From Diplosphaera chodatii (taxonomy: Eukaryota; Chlorophyta; Trebouxiophyceae; Prasiolales; Stichococcaceae), in NCBI GenBank assembly GCA_032358165.1, contig JAALGY010000051.1, positions 434,001 through 498,000 of the forward strand: DNA of 64,000 bases, in the 5' to 3' direction. The notes beneath the pieces are model-generated. The model worked only from the letters and a program-made list of their open reading frames with translations, had not been told where the DNA came from and did no database searches. Below, in pieces: positions 10,383-20,830 of the stretch (position 1 is the first letter of the stretch; every line of letters starts with the position of its first letter). Both the position numbers and the translations under genes were made by a program.

Positions 10383-13300
10383 CTAACGAATGCGAGTCAG
10401 CTCGATGAGCATGCCGACCAGGCCCGGAGCACCCATCTTCACAAGGTTAATCCGCGCCGAGTTGCTGGCATTGATGAAGAGGCTCAGCCCAAAGCCAATG
10501 AGCTCCGTGAAGGACAGCCGTGCCGACAGGAAGCCTGCGCACCATACTTCGACTGTAACCCAGCAGCACGAATGGCATGCGGTCTGATGTGAATGATGTG
10601 CGCAACTGCGTGCACAAACATCTCGCTGATATTTTGAGACACCCGCATGTAGCAAAACAGATCGCATGCCGCCCCACCTGTCCAGTTGTAGTAGCTCAGG
10701 CTGAAAAAGGACCGGAAAAACTCCCGTGTTTCCTGCACAGTCACGATCAAGCTGTGGCAACAAAGCTACAACAAATGATACGTTGTTTGTAGTCGCCAGA
10801 TTCAGCCTGCCCAGCATGTGATGGGCGAGCCTGCATGCGGGCGCACACCTGCAGGTCCAGCGCCAGCAGCATCTTCTGGCCGAAGGTGAAGAAGGCGCGC
10901 TGCTGCAACCGCTCCCGCGGCCACGCCGCCCGCCACACCGCTGCAGACAGTTCGTTGGCATCCTCCTCTGTGCGCGTGTACTCTGGCTGCTTCTCCTGCA
11001 CCAACGCGCCAAACTCTGATGCAGCGCTTCCAGCAGCATGTGCGCGCTGGGCGCCCCAACCCCGCTTGCATCGCTGCAGGTAGGATGCTGAGAGGCTGCA
11101 CGCAAGTCCAGCTCATTGCCTACACCCTGCGCACCTTGGTGTTGCTGGCCTTGTCAAAGGGCTTTGCCAGCTGCTCGATGATGGTGTCCGCAATGGTGGG
11201 TGCCGAACCCAGCATCCTTGCCACCATGTAGCCTGCGAGGCATTGGATGCAACAAATCAGCACATGTCCGCAATCTTGCAACGCTGCGTCTACACTTGCT
11301 TTCTCTTTGGTGCTGCACAGGGTCCCACTGGCAGACGGTGATGGCTACTTCGTTGGCGGCACTTTGCAGCGGCGCTTTGCAGGGTCTGGAGGCCTTTGTG
11401 GGGGTGGCAGGGAGGTCTGCAGCTAGAGCATGAAGCAGGGTCGTCCAGCTGAGCGCACCTGTGGAGGGGTGCACCATGCCGGCTGTGCCGCCGATGCCCA
11501 GGGTGCGCTGTGGGTGGCGCGGCAGGACGCCGCCCATGGGGATGAGGCACATCTCCTCCTCGTGCATCTGCGGCGGAGACGGGTTCTGTCAGTACTTAAA
11601 TTAGCTGCTGTTGGCTTTCACATACGTCTGAGGCGTCCACATGAGCATACACGCAGGAGGGATGAAGACCGAGGTGCTGCCTGCACCTTTGTGATCTTGA
11701 TGCCCAGGTGCTTCATGCGAGCGTTCAGGCGCCGCTTCAGCTCTGGGAATGGCACCGCCGGCTTTGCCACCAGCGAGGTCTCCTCCAGGAACACGCATGT
11801 TGGCGAGAAGGGCATTGCGTACAGGAATGTCGGCAGCTTCTGCAGGGACAGCACAGAATATGACATGAGCGCAAGGCCCAGGCATGTAGCTGCCAAATGA
11901 AACCACTTGGTAGCACCCTACTTGTGAAGACCCAATCAGACACATATGACGAAACATGCGCTCAAGGTACATCGATGGCATGTTAAGGCAAGGTCTGCAC
12001 CTCATTAGACTCCCGCATGTCAGCATCCTCCACAGTGTGCTCGTCCCGCCAGTCCATGAACAGCATGGTGTCCAGGTCAAAGGGGTGCGACTCCACATCA
12101 CACATGATGCCATACGCTCCCTGCATTCATACACATGGTTGCCAACTTCGTCATCGCAATAAGACTGTGGGTAGGCAGCGAGGCCTACCTTGACATTGCA
12201 ACCGATCAGCAGGAAGCAAGGTCAACACTTCAGGAACCCAAGGCGCCATCCGGCACACTGCCCAAGGGGTTGCCGGCGCCGTTCACCTGGTAGCCGGGGT
12301 CGAATTTCTGGTCGAATTCCACCAGCTTGAGCGCGTGCCCGGTGGCGTCCAGCGCCGCCGCACTGCGCAGTTCTGTACCGCTGCCGCACTGCATCGTGGA
12401 GCCGCCGTCTTTATGCATCACACCCTCCACCTGAGCAACACAAGCACACAGTGCTCGGCCTTCCAAAGGGGACATGCTGGTGCGGGGCTTACAGAACGGG
12501 CACATCATGCATATGTGAGTTCTCATGAGGAGCTATATTGGTGACGAACCTTGTCGATGTGGAATATGACGCCGCTGTCAATGCAGCGCTGCAGCAGCAT
12601 GCGTTTGAGCTTGGGGCGGTCGACGCGGCCGTATGGGCGCGTCAGGAACTTCTCGTCGTCAGGGCCGCTGCCCAGATGTACATTGGCACGCGGCCACACC
12701 ACTTCAAGATAATCTTCCAGCCCCATGGCCTGCGTATCAGCGACAAGGACCCAGTTGCCTGAAGCTGCGCCGTCACCAAGACACCCATGCCGTGAATGCC
12801 CAGCTGACAACTGACCTACGCATCCTCGCGCAAGCTTTCCTGCCAGCCAGGCAGGGATGATGTCAAAGCAGGCCATCCATGGGAGCACTTCATGATGAGT
12901 GAGCTCTTGTTCACCTGAAACTCGTCCACCCACACGCCGTAGTTGTTGGGCCAAGCCGCTAGTGGGTCGGGGTCGATGATGCAAACCCTGTAGCCTGCTG
13001 CTGACACGCGCTGTGCAACGGCAAGACCTGCTGGACCCGCTCCAGCAATCACCAGATCATACTCCTGTGCACCAGATGCCTGTGTGGTTCGTGTACTGCC
13101 AGCACAAGATCGCCGCAAGGGTGCCAAGCCCCTGTGAGCTGCCCAGGTTGCCAGAGTGCGCCAGCGCAGTGGTAGCCCGGGCAGCCCAGGCATGCTGCAA
13201 GGGTAGCACATGCATGTCATGGCTGCACCTTATGACGGCTGTCTCGCAACAGCGGCAGCTGGATATCTGTCAGTGGTGGCGAAACCACGGCGATGCCACG

Positions 13301-13549
13301 GCCGTCGAAAGCAGAAATGCGCTCCTCCAGGGAACCCTGTCTGCCCCCATTGTATGCCGCTGTTGGCCGCTCTGCTGTCTGCACTGCCTGCGGTGACAGC
13401 TGAAAGGTGCTGCGCCAAGGTCTGCTGTGCCTCCGTTGCCGCTTCGAGTATAGACTGTCAGACTGCAGGAGCGTCTGGAGTGGCCGCTGTTGCCGCTGCA
13501 TGCATGGCGCCTGACCCCGATTCGATACTGTACGTTGGAAATGCATCAT
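10383..13549 (-). CDS. LCYB: Lycopene beta-cyclase (plastid carotenoid pathway)
   Basis: Eleven exons join in phase (13549-13229, 13079-12915, 12729-12550, 12430-12287, 12120-12001, 11839-11687, 11567-11459, 11232-11135, 11013-10849, 10732-10678, 10534-10383), about 553 residues. Exon 1 encodes a basic, Gln/Ser-rich plastid-targeting leader of about 107 residues. Then comes the dinucleotide-binding start YDLVIAGAGPAGLAVAQRV and the cyclase motif WPNNYGVWVDEF. Further family blocks are PYGRVDRPKLKRMLLQRC, MLFMDWRDEH, FLYAMPFSPTCVFLEETSL, LPRHPQRTLGIGGTAGMVHP and the tail GFGLSLFINASNSARI. The WPNNYGVWVDEF form points to the beta rather than the epsilon enzyme. It converts lycopene to beta-carotene at the thylakoid or envelope. 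The acceptor before TTTGGC at 11013 is the least typical junction. Confidence 0.92.
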
Positions 13550-14070
13550 GTTCGCACTAGCCGTAAGGCTAGCTCACATCGTTGCCGTCAGGCAAGCGCC
13601 GCGGCTGAGCCACTTTCAGAACCTGACTGGAGGGAATGCAGACAGGTGCACACACAGCAGCCAGTCGTTCAACAAACGAGGAGAAACTGCACAGAGCACA
13701 CTATGTCTGTGGCAGCTGTCTGAAAGATGCGCGATATCACCGACAGCGTGTACATGCAAACCCGCTGACAACGAGGCGCTGATGGGCAACTGATGCTGGC
13801 GTGGTCCAGAATCGGCGTGTCTGCACGTACACAACGCCCAGCCCGTACACCTTGCCTCTGTCAGACTGGCTGCTATGTAGCAGGGCAGGAAACGTACTGA
13901 TGGCAGTTGCTGACTGTCATCAGTCGTCTACTGGTCGTGAGGTTATCCACTGCAGGAGACACCTAGGGCATGATCCGCAACAGCTGCAAGAGTCTGCCGC
14001 ACAGCGCACATCGAACATTGTCAACACATGTACATGATAAGCAACGCTGCACGCTGCTCAGTGACGTGAC
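13550..14070. promoter_or_regulatory. Divergent promoter region, LCYB / ALKBH1-like
   Basis: 521 bp between the LCYB start (-) and the ALKBH1-like start (+). It should hold both promoters. No light-response element or TATA box stands out to the eye. Confidence 0.4.
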
Positions 14071-16519
14071 ATGCATGCAGAGGAGCAGAATTCCTCTGAC
14101 AGGGTGCCGACCGCATTTCGAAGGGCTGAAAAGCTCTACAAGCTGCCACCGCCAGCCCAGGGCCGCCGCAGGTGCCACACCCAGCATGCACAGTGTGCCA
14201 ATCCCTGCACATTGCAAGACTGCGGCCACAGGACCATGTCAGCTGCTGGCTCATCACCGGTGATCCGTTCACAGGACGTAGCGTTGAAGGAGTCTTGGTG
14301 TGCAGAAAGAAGTTGCGTGCGGCGGATCTGGGCGTGCCTGCAGAGGCTCCGCAGCCTCTGGACTTCAGGTCACCTGAGCACATCAAGCAGCTGGTCGTCT
14401 ACAGCACAGCGGATGAGTCCGCCGGCCCTCATACCATTTACGGTCTGCAAACCCACCCAGGTGCGTCAGCGGCCCGGAGTATGGTTTGTGCATGTGTTGA
14501 CCAGCACACCGTGTCAGCAGTTGTGCGGCGGCAGCTGTGCCTAGCCTCATGATGTGTGCGACAGGCTTCTTCTTCCTGCCTTCGAGCGTGCCGCCGCACG
14601 CGCAGCGCAGCTTCCTGGAGGACATTGCAGGCCAGCTGCTGGAACCGCCAGCAGCAACAAACCTCACGGCGGCCCACGGTCCGCTGCCGGGGCTGTGGCG
14701 AGCTGCGGCAGAGGTGCGCCGGTTCCCCTGCATATAATCATGATGTGTAGCTAGCGCTGCCCACACGAAGACAGTCCAGTCGCCACCCTGATCTTGCTGA
14801 TCGGCATTGAACGTGAACAAGCATGTGCATGTGCAGGACCTGCGGCTGCGGGCGGTGGCAGGCCGACCATCACCAGCGCATGCAGCCTCTGCGGCATCCC
14901 ACGTCAGCGGCTCTGATGCGCCACCAGCACCTGCAGTGTCCTTGCCGAACGGCGATCAGGCTCCATGCCATGCATGCAGCAGCGAGCCTGGCTCGTCCTC
15001 GCAGCACCTTGGGCCCATCCGTGCGGTTCCGGCGGCTGAACCGGGATGCAGCACTCAGACATTCAAGTCCACCTGGTGTCCAAATGGCGCCGGTGCAAGC
15101 GCAGCGGCACTCCTGCGCAAGCTGCGCTGGCTGACTGTTGGGCCCCGCTATGACTGGACGGACAGGTGCGCCCCTTTTATTCGGCTTGACGCCCACCATT
15201 ACTGCATACCATGATGTTGCATCGCCATGCTCGAAGGCTCCTCGCCGCGAAGGAGAGACTCTGAAGTTCAGGAGCCACTGATCAAATGGCAAACGCTCGT
15301 CTGCTACAGGAGATACGACTTTCAGGGGCCGCACCACCCGCTGCCAGCCTACGCAGCAGCGCTTGCACGGGACCTTGTCCTAGCCACTGAGCAGGCGGTG
15401 CAGGTTTCTGCCTGCCCACAGCCGCAGCAGCATCAGGCGAGACAAATGGACGCGACCAGCAGTACAGTGTTACGGTGTCAGGCGACAGCAGCGCATCGGC
15501 AGCCATTGGCCAGAAGACACGTGCGACCATGCGAGTGCCAGTACGGTCAGCTACGCAGGAGCGACAGCCATGCAGATGGTAGCGCGCCCGCCCCAGAGCA
15601 GGAGCACCATCCGCGTCAGGGTCAGCAGTTAGCCTGCGGCCCGACTCAGCAAGCATCGTACATGCAGCAGCACTCCGCAGACACGCAGCAATGCAGAGCA
15701 GTGGCAGGCAGCCAGCGCTTGGCGGTGGCGCCGTGGCAGTCCCGGCGGAAGGATCAGCAGCAGCAGCAGCAGCAGGAGGAGGAGGAGGAGGATGCACATG
15801 ACATCAAGCAGGCCTTCTTGCCGGACGCCGCGCTCGTGTGCTTTTACCGCGCCGGCGACACCCTGTGCGGCCACCGTGACGATGTGGAGCGGGATCTGTC
15901 GCAGGTGCATGCCCAACCTGACGCTGCTGCTGCTGTCCAACCTGATTCTGCTGTTGCTCGGAAGTGGAACGCTTGGGAGCAGGAGCTACCTACGTACTGT
16001 ACAGGCAGCAGCTGAGCCACCAGATGCTCCTGCTGATTTGCATGCACGCCTTACAGATGGCCGTCGTTCAGCATGACCTAAGAGCCGCCTTCATCCTGTG
16101 CATGCAGCCCATCGTCAGCCTCAGTTTGGGCTGCACCGCCATCTTGCTGCTGGGCGGGCATTCGCGGTCCGACCCGCCGACGCCGCTGCTCGTGCGCCAC
16201 GGCGATGCCGTCGTATTCTCAGGTGCCAAGCTTAGTGCACACAAGCCACAACGTCGTTGTCATCCCAGCTGTGGAAACGTGTGGACGGCTGCACCAGCTC
16301 CGCGGCAGCAACAGCGTGAATCACGGTAGCTGTCTGACAGTGTTGATGGGTATGTGCATATGTTTAGGGCCAGCCCGAATGTACTACCATGGCGTGCCAC
16401 GAGTCTTCGACGACGGTCCTGGAGAAGATGGACTGTCCAAGCTCGGCAGCTTGAGCCCAGCGCGTCGGGACTTTGTTCAGCACAACCGCATTAATATCAG
16501 CGTCCGATGTGTGTCATGA
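14071..16519 (+). CDS. ALKBH1-like Fe(II)/2-oxoglutarate dioxygenase
   Basis: Exons 14071-14171, 14306-14460, 14565-14713, 14837-15165, 15310-15904 (or split, see repeat entry), 16108-16222 and 16368-16519 join in phase. The start (MHAEEQNSS, then RVPTAFRRAEKLYKL) resembles plant AlkB-like proteins. Core blocks are FFFLPSSVPPHAQRSFLEDI, LRWLTVGPRYDW, LVCFYRAGDTLCGHRDDVE, PIVSLSLGCTAILLLGG, YYHGVPRVF and RINISVR. The HxD pair (GHRDD) plus the distal His (YYHGV) bind iron, and the Arg of RINISVR should hold 2-oxoglutarate. ALKBH1 relatives demethylate DNA or tRNA (for example m1A); the substrate here is inferred only. Two low-complexity insertions, one in exon 4 (Pro/Ala/Ser-rich) and one in exon 5 (Gln/Glu-rich), make it longer than usual. 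Confidence 0.87.
15755..15790 (+). repeat. (CAG)7(GAG)5 microsatellite coding Gln7-Glu5 in the ALKBH1-like gene
   Basis: Seven CAG then five GAG triplets lie in frame inside a Gln/His/Arg-rich open stretch (15404-15792). A plausible donor (GTGCAG|GTTTCT at 15404) and acceptors inside the repeat would allow this stretch to be spliced out in frame, so it may be an intron, an exon insertion or an exitron. Confidence 0.75.
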
Positions 16520-16535
16520 TGCAGCTGAAACAGTG

Positions 16536-16540
16536 TTACA
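16536..16540 (-). terminator. Candidate TGTAA polyadenylation signal of the PHT4/ANTR-like gene
   Basis: TGTAA on the minus strand about 220 nt downstream of the transporter stop. Chlorophytes commonly use TGTAA rather than AATAAA. It lies in the 240-bp convergent gap shared with the ALKBH1-like gene. Confidence 0.35.
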
Positions 16541-16759
16541 GAATACATGGATTGCAGCATAGATCACTTCTGACATGCCAACTTGCTGAAGGAAAGTGAG
16601 TGTCCAGAACAGCAGTCGTGAACAGAGATTGCAAGCACTTCATGCAACAGTCGACACTGGAGCATGCGACACTCGATGTTGCGAGCAGCTGCTGGCACAG
16701 CCGTAGCTCATCAAGCACACGCACATTTTGAATTGAGCATAGCTGCATGCAGCTCCTGG

Positions 16760-18427
16760 TCAATCGAAGACTTGTTCACCTGTGCTGAAAAGATTCCAGA
16801 CGAGCGCTCCTACGAGGTACAGCGCCACTGCAACGCCCCACACCTCATCCCAAGTGCCATGCTTCAGGATGTAGCCTGTGGCTGCGGTTCCAAACACGCC
16901 TGCTAGCACGCCTGCTGTGTTGGACATGCCAAGCAGAACACCCGCATACCGTGGGCCGATGTCCTGATGGTTGGAGTAGAGCCCAGACTGCGAGAAGGCA
17001 TCGAGGCCCTGGCTGGCCATCATGCATGCGACCGCTGCGAAGGGGCTGTGCACCTTGCCCAGCTGCGTCAGGAAGAAGGCCGGGCCCAGGAACCCGATCG
17101 ACTGCATGATTTTACGGACGCGAGTGACAGTCACGCCGCGCTGCACGAGCTTGTCGGCGATCCAGCCGCCGACGTTGCTGGTCACCGCCATCGTCATCCA
17201 CGGCAACACGCTGAAGATGCCGCTCTTCATCAGGTCGAAGTGCAGCACCTGGTTGTAGTAGGTGGGCATCCATGTGAGCAGGATGAACGTGCCCCAATTG
17301 TGGCAGAAGTGCGCGATGATAAGTGCCCATGTCGCCGGCTTTGACAACAGCAATCGCCAGGGGATATCGCCCACAGAGTTCTGGTCACAGGTGTTCTCGA
17401 TGATGTATGCGGACTCAGACTCCGAAACCAAGCTGTCGTTTACAGGGCTGCTGCTGGCGTTCTGCGCCCAGAAAGCAAACCACAGCACACCCAAGCTGCC
17501 AAAGATGTAGAACACCGATGACCAGCCGATAGAGGCCACCATGTGCGGCGACAGCGCCAGGCCCAAGATGGACCCTGTGTACATGCCGCTGTAGACGAGC
17601 GCAAGCGAACGAGACCGCTCCTGCTTCGGCACCCACCTTGATAGCAGGTTGTTCATGGCTGGCATGGCAACGCCTTCTCCAATGCCCATGCAGGCCCTTG
17701 CTGCCAGAAGCACCGGCAAGCCGAGCTGGGCTGCAAGTGGGGTCAATGCAGTGGCAACGGACCACCAGATGACACCGAAACCTAGGATTGGTTTGCCACC
17801 AAACTTGTCGGCCCACACGCCGCCTGCAACCTGGGTCAGCAGGTACCCCCAGAAGAAGGAGGACTGGACCAGGCCGATCGTCTGGCTGTCCCATGCGTAC
17901 TGCTTTGCCATGGGCAGGATGGCGATGCTCATGTTCACACGGTCCATGTTGCACAGCATGAACGCGACAAAGCACAGTGCCACGATGGTGTAGCGCCGCT
18001 GCCACCGCGACGCCGCCTGAGCCGGCTTGGCCTGAACCACATCGCCGACAGCGTTGCCCACAGCCGCAGTGATGGGCACAGGCTGGTCTGTGCTCCGAAA
18101 CACGGAACCCTTTGACATGGTGCCATCTTCCGAGGGCGTCTCCTCATCCCTAGATGCGTGCTGTTTGCTGACGATGTGCTGTCTGCTGACCCGTCCTCCG
18201 ACTGATGAGCCCTGGCGTCTGCTGGTGGCTGGCGGCACTGATCTGCCAAACGCCATGCCGCCCAGACCCAGCTGAGACACGCACCGGGTCCCCCCGGGCC
18301 TGCAGCTGCGCTGAAGAGGCTGCCGTTGCCGCTGGCGATAGCCAGCAGTCAGAGTCTGCCCTGCATCCCTGCACCTCCGAAACCCGGCGGAGGCTACAGA
18401 GCCCGTCGGACCGCCGACACTCTGCAT
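16760..18427 (-). CDS. MFS anion/phosphate transporter, PHT4/ANTR (SLC17) type, probably plastid
   Basis: A single exon encodes 555 residues. The first roughly 140 are Arg/Ser/Gln-rich with few acids and look like a plastid transit peptide. The membrane part begins RRYTIVALCFVAFMLCNMDR, a typical SLC17/ANTR first helix, and continues with the MFS loop VWADKFGGKPILGFGVIWW, ARACMGIGEGVAMPAMNNLL and the helix 4-5 region KQERSRSLALVYSG. Ten to twelve helices are visible by hydrophobicity. PHT4/ANTR members move inorganic phosphate, ascorbate or other anions using H+ or Na+ gradients at plastid membranes. The substrate cannot be assigned from sequence. It is intronless in an intron-rich neighbourhood. 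Confidence 0.87.
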   Translation of the reverse strand: MQSVGGPTGSVASAGFRRCRDAGQTLTAGYRQRQRQPLQRSCRPGGTRCVSQLGLGGMAFGRSVPPATSRRQGSSVGGRVSRQHIVSKQHASRDEETPSEDGTMSKGSVFRSTDQPVPITAAVGNAVGDVVQAKPAQAASRWQRRYTIVALCFVAFMLCNMDRVNMSIAILPMAKQYAWDSQTIGLVQSSFFWGYLLTQVAGGVWADKFGGKPILGFGVIWWSVATALTPLAAQLGLPVLLAARACMGIGEGVAMPAMNNLLSRWVPKQERSRSLALVYSGMYTGSILGLALSPHMVASIGWSSVFYIFGSLGVLWFAFWAQNASSSPVNDSLVSESESAYIIENTCDQNSVGDIPWRLLLSKPATWALIIAHFCHNWGTFILLTWMPTYYNQVLHFDLMKSGIFSVLPWMTMAVTSNVGGWIADKLVQRGVTVTRVRKIMQSIGFLGPAFFLTQLGKVHSPFAAVACMMASQGLDAFSQSGLYSNHQDIGPRYAGVLLGMSNTAGVLAGVFGTAATGYILKHGTWDEVWGVAVALYLVGALVWNLFSTGEQVFD

Positions 18428-19159
18428 TGAGGTGCAATAGGCTGATGCTATCGTCCGTCGCAGCTGCTTCAGTGGCCCGGTGTCACATCAGCAACAGCCT
18501 GTATCCCTGCGACTTGTGCTAAGTTGGTACGCCGTCGACCAGCCAGCGACAACTGTTGCCGCCACGATCTGCACGACCGTGCAAGCTATCAACGGTACGA
18601 CACAGGATTGGGCCTCGGCCAGTGTGTACAATTGGGGTTTCGGGCGGCAAGTGCGCTGTGCACACCGGCGTGGCCGATCCTCGCCAGTGGGGAATGTAAA
18701 TATCTTGTGAGGAACAGCGAGACTGGTCCACTCAAACTCCTATGCTAGATGGCCGTGCCAATTGGGAAGCTTGTAAAACCGTAGTAGCATTCATGTCAGC
18801 AGGTCAACCATAAGTAACATCAACTACACAATGCGCGCACTGCTACATGCCCAATGCTGTCAACCTGACGCAAGCCTGCCAAAACACACCGTCCAAATCC
18901 GCAGCCGTCATCACTGTCATTCATCCCGCCAAATCCTCACCGAAACCACAGTAACAAAGTTTGCTGTGATGCCACGACAGTGCCCTCTGGTCCCTCAGCA
19001 ACACTAACACCAATGCCCTCCTGCCTTGAAGACTGTCTTGTTGCCGCCGTTGCCTTGCCGTGATCATGGTCACCCAGTGCTGGCATCCCACGATGCATCA
19101 TCGGCTGACAAGCAAATGGTCAAACCTGGTCCACCCACAGCAGCCGCATGGAACGCCAG
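18428..19159. other. Spacer between PHT4/ANTR-like and bZIP-1 genes
   Basis: 732 bp containing the bZIP-1 3' untranslated region and the transporter promoter, both genes being on the minus strand. The part 18750-19080 is less GC-rich than its surroundings. No coding exon is supported. Confidence 0.35.
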
Positions 19160-20830
19160 CTAGCCGCAGCACATGATGCGGCACTCAGTGATGCTCGGGT
19201 TGGTGATGACCTCGCACAGCGGTGTGAGCGATTGCTCGGCGCTGACAATGCCCTGCTGCAACAGCTCTGACGCCGGTGCTGCACTCCCAGACCCTGTGGC
19301 GATCGCATCCAGCAGCAACAGCGCAGAGCACTCGTAGGGGTAGGCGAGCACGTGCACATGCGCCGTCTGGAGCGGCGTGAACACCCGCCCATACAGGTTC
19401 ATCATGAGCTGCGCTGTGAAGCCGTTCTCCTCCTGCAGCATCGTGTGCAGCTGCGCCGTTGCAGCAGAGGAGCCCAGATAGTCGTTGGCCGCAGCCCCGC
19501 AGGTGTCGGCGCTCGGCAGGGTCGCGAACGACGTGAGCGACTGGGCCAGCTCCGAGCGCTGGCGCATGAGCGCCCCCAGGTGCTTGAATGCAGCATCACG
19601 CAGCAGGACGCAGTTTTGTTGTTGCGCGGGCGACAGCGTGAGCGACGCGGCTATCGAGCGCCACAGTTCCGATGGCACAGGCCCGTGCTCTGCCGCCGTC
19701 TGCTTGGCATACTCCGCCAGTAGCTCTGGCCGCAGGAAGCCCATCGTCTTCTTGAGGTTTCGTGCCTCCACGATCAGCTCCAGCAGGCGCTTGCCAGAGG
19801 GTGAGGTCATGTCGGCCTTGGCCCGCAGCAGGCAGCCCGCCAGGCCGTTGATGATGTCCTTCCATAGTGAGCGATACTCATCTGCACTCAGCTTTGCCAC
19901 CTGCTCGCGCGTCAGCACCACATGCTGCCCGGACGCGGTGAATGTCAGCGCCTCGCTGCACAGCTTGGCGCGGGTCATGCCGCTCCCGAAAGCCAGCTTC
20001 ATTGTTGCTGAGGATGCCCAGATCTTGCTGACAGGCGTGATCTCTTCGCAGCCACCAGGCCCCGCATTGCAGCTGTCTGACGCGCCGTCCGCGAGTGCTG
20101 CCGCCGCAATGCCCTTGATGCTGGGGTTCGGGCCGAATGCCGACATTGCGCCCTCACACACATGGAGCCCAAAGTTCTGCGGCTGCAGTCTGAGTGTCTG
20201 CGTGGCAATGAAGCGCTCAAAAAGCTTCTCTCGGTTCGCCATCTCAGCCTGCTTCTGTTCAGCTTCTGCAAGCTTGCGAGTGAGCTCCGCGATCTTGGAG
20301 CTGCTCTCGTTCTGTCGCTGTCGCTGCTTCGCTCGGTACTTGCGCTGGGCAATGCGGTTCTTTTCACGTACGACCGTCAGCTGCATGTTGTTGCTGCTTG
20401 GGTCGGACCCCTCGGTTGCTGCGTCGCCATTGGACCCAGCAGAGGGCGTGTCCGGCAGCATGTCGGCCTGCTCCATGTACGCCTCCTCGTCTGGCAGGAA
20501 AGGTGCCATCAGCACGTCGACCGGCTGCAGGTTTATGACCGCGGGTTGTGCGGCAGCTGCGGCTGGCACCACAGTCGCAAGCTGTTGCGGCAGGTATTCG
20601 CCAGTCTGCGGCTGTGCATCATCGCCGCTAGTGCCGCTCAGTGGCGCTGAGAAGTCAAGCAGGGCGCTGTCGCCCTCACCGCCCGGGAGGCTCAGGAATG
20701 GGGAGTCAAAGAACGGCGCGCTGTGTAGTCCAGGGCTTGTGGTGCCGGCTCTGATGGCAGACTCGGCGCCATCGCCGACGCCCAGTAGTTCCCTGGTGAA
20801 CGCCTCAAAGGACGCCGACGAGTCTTCCAT
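19160..20830 (-). CDS. bZIP transcription factor 1 (intronless paralogue)
   Basis: A single exon encodes 556 residues (start MEDSSASFEAF). An acidic, Ser/Pro-rich N-terminal region precedes the bZIP at about 153-200: basic region VVREKNRIAQRKYRAKQRQR with the canonical N-x7-R, then a zipper helix (KIAELTRKLAEAEQKQAEM). After that comes a long C-terminal region of about 300 residues without a recognised name (LSADEYRSLWKDI, LWRSIAASLTLSPAQQ, HLGALMRQRSELAQ, FTPLQTAHVHVLAYPYECSA). The same blocks occur in the same order in bZIP-2, so the two are paralogues. It probably binds DNA in the nucleus as a dimer; targets are unknown. Confidence 0.9.
   Translation of the reverse strand: MEDSSASFEAFTRELLGVGDGAESAIRAGTTSPGLHSAPFFDSPFLSLPGGEGDSALLDFSAPLSGTSGDDAQPQTGEYLPQQLATVVPAAAAAQPAVINLQPVDVLMAPFLPDEEAYMEQADMLPDTPSAGSNGDAATEGSDPSSNNMQLTVVREKNRIAQRKYRAKQRQRQNESSSKIAELTRKLAEAEQKQAEMANREKLFERFIATQTLRLQPQNFGLHVCEGAMSAFGPNPSIKGIAAAALADGASDSCNAGPGGCEEITPVSKIWASSATMKLAFGSGMTRAKLCSEALTFTASGQHVVLTREQVAKLSADEYRSLWKDIINGLAGCLLRAKADMTSPSGKRLLELIVEARNLKKTMGFLRPELLAEYAKQTAAEHGPVPSELWRSIAASLTLSPAQQQNCVLLRDAAFKHLGALMRQRSELAQSLTSFATLPSADTCGAAANDYLGSSAATAQLHTMLQEENGFTAQLMMNLYGRVFTPLQTAHVHVLAYPYECSALLLLDAIATGSGSAAPASELLQQGIVSAEQSLTPLCEVITNPSITECRIMCCG

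Noticed and set aside
13072..13220. Alternative LCYB start MTCMCYPCSMPGLPGLP without the first exon
   Set aside because: It would give a short Cys-rich leader. The exon 13549-13229 joins in phase to the GASGAQEYDLVIAG region and gives a more typical plastid leader. Not fully excluded.
15227..15309. Upstream extension of the open frame into the ALKBH1-like exon 5
   Set aside because: The frame is open, but the exon must begin at 15310, after CTACAG, to join the previous exon (TDR-RYDF) in phase; the upstream part is intron.
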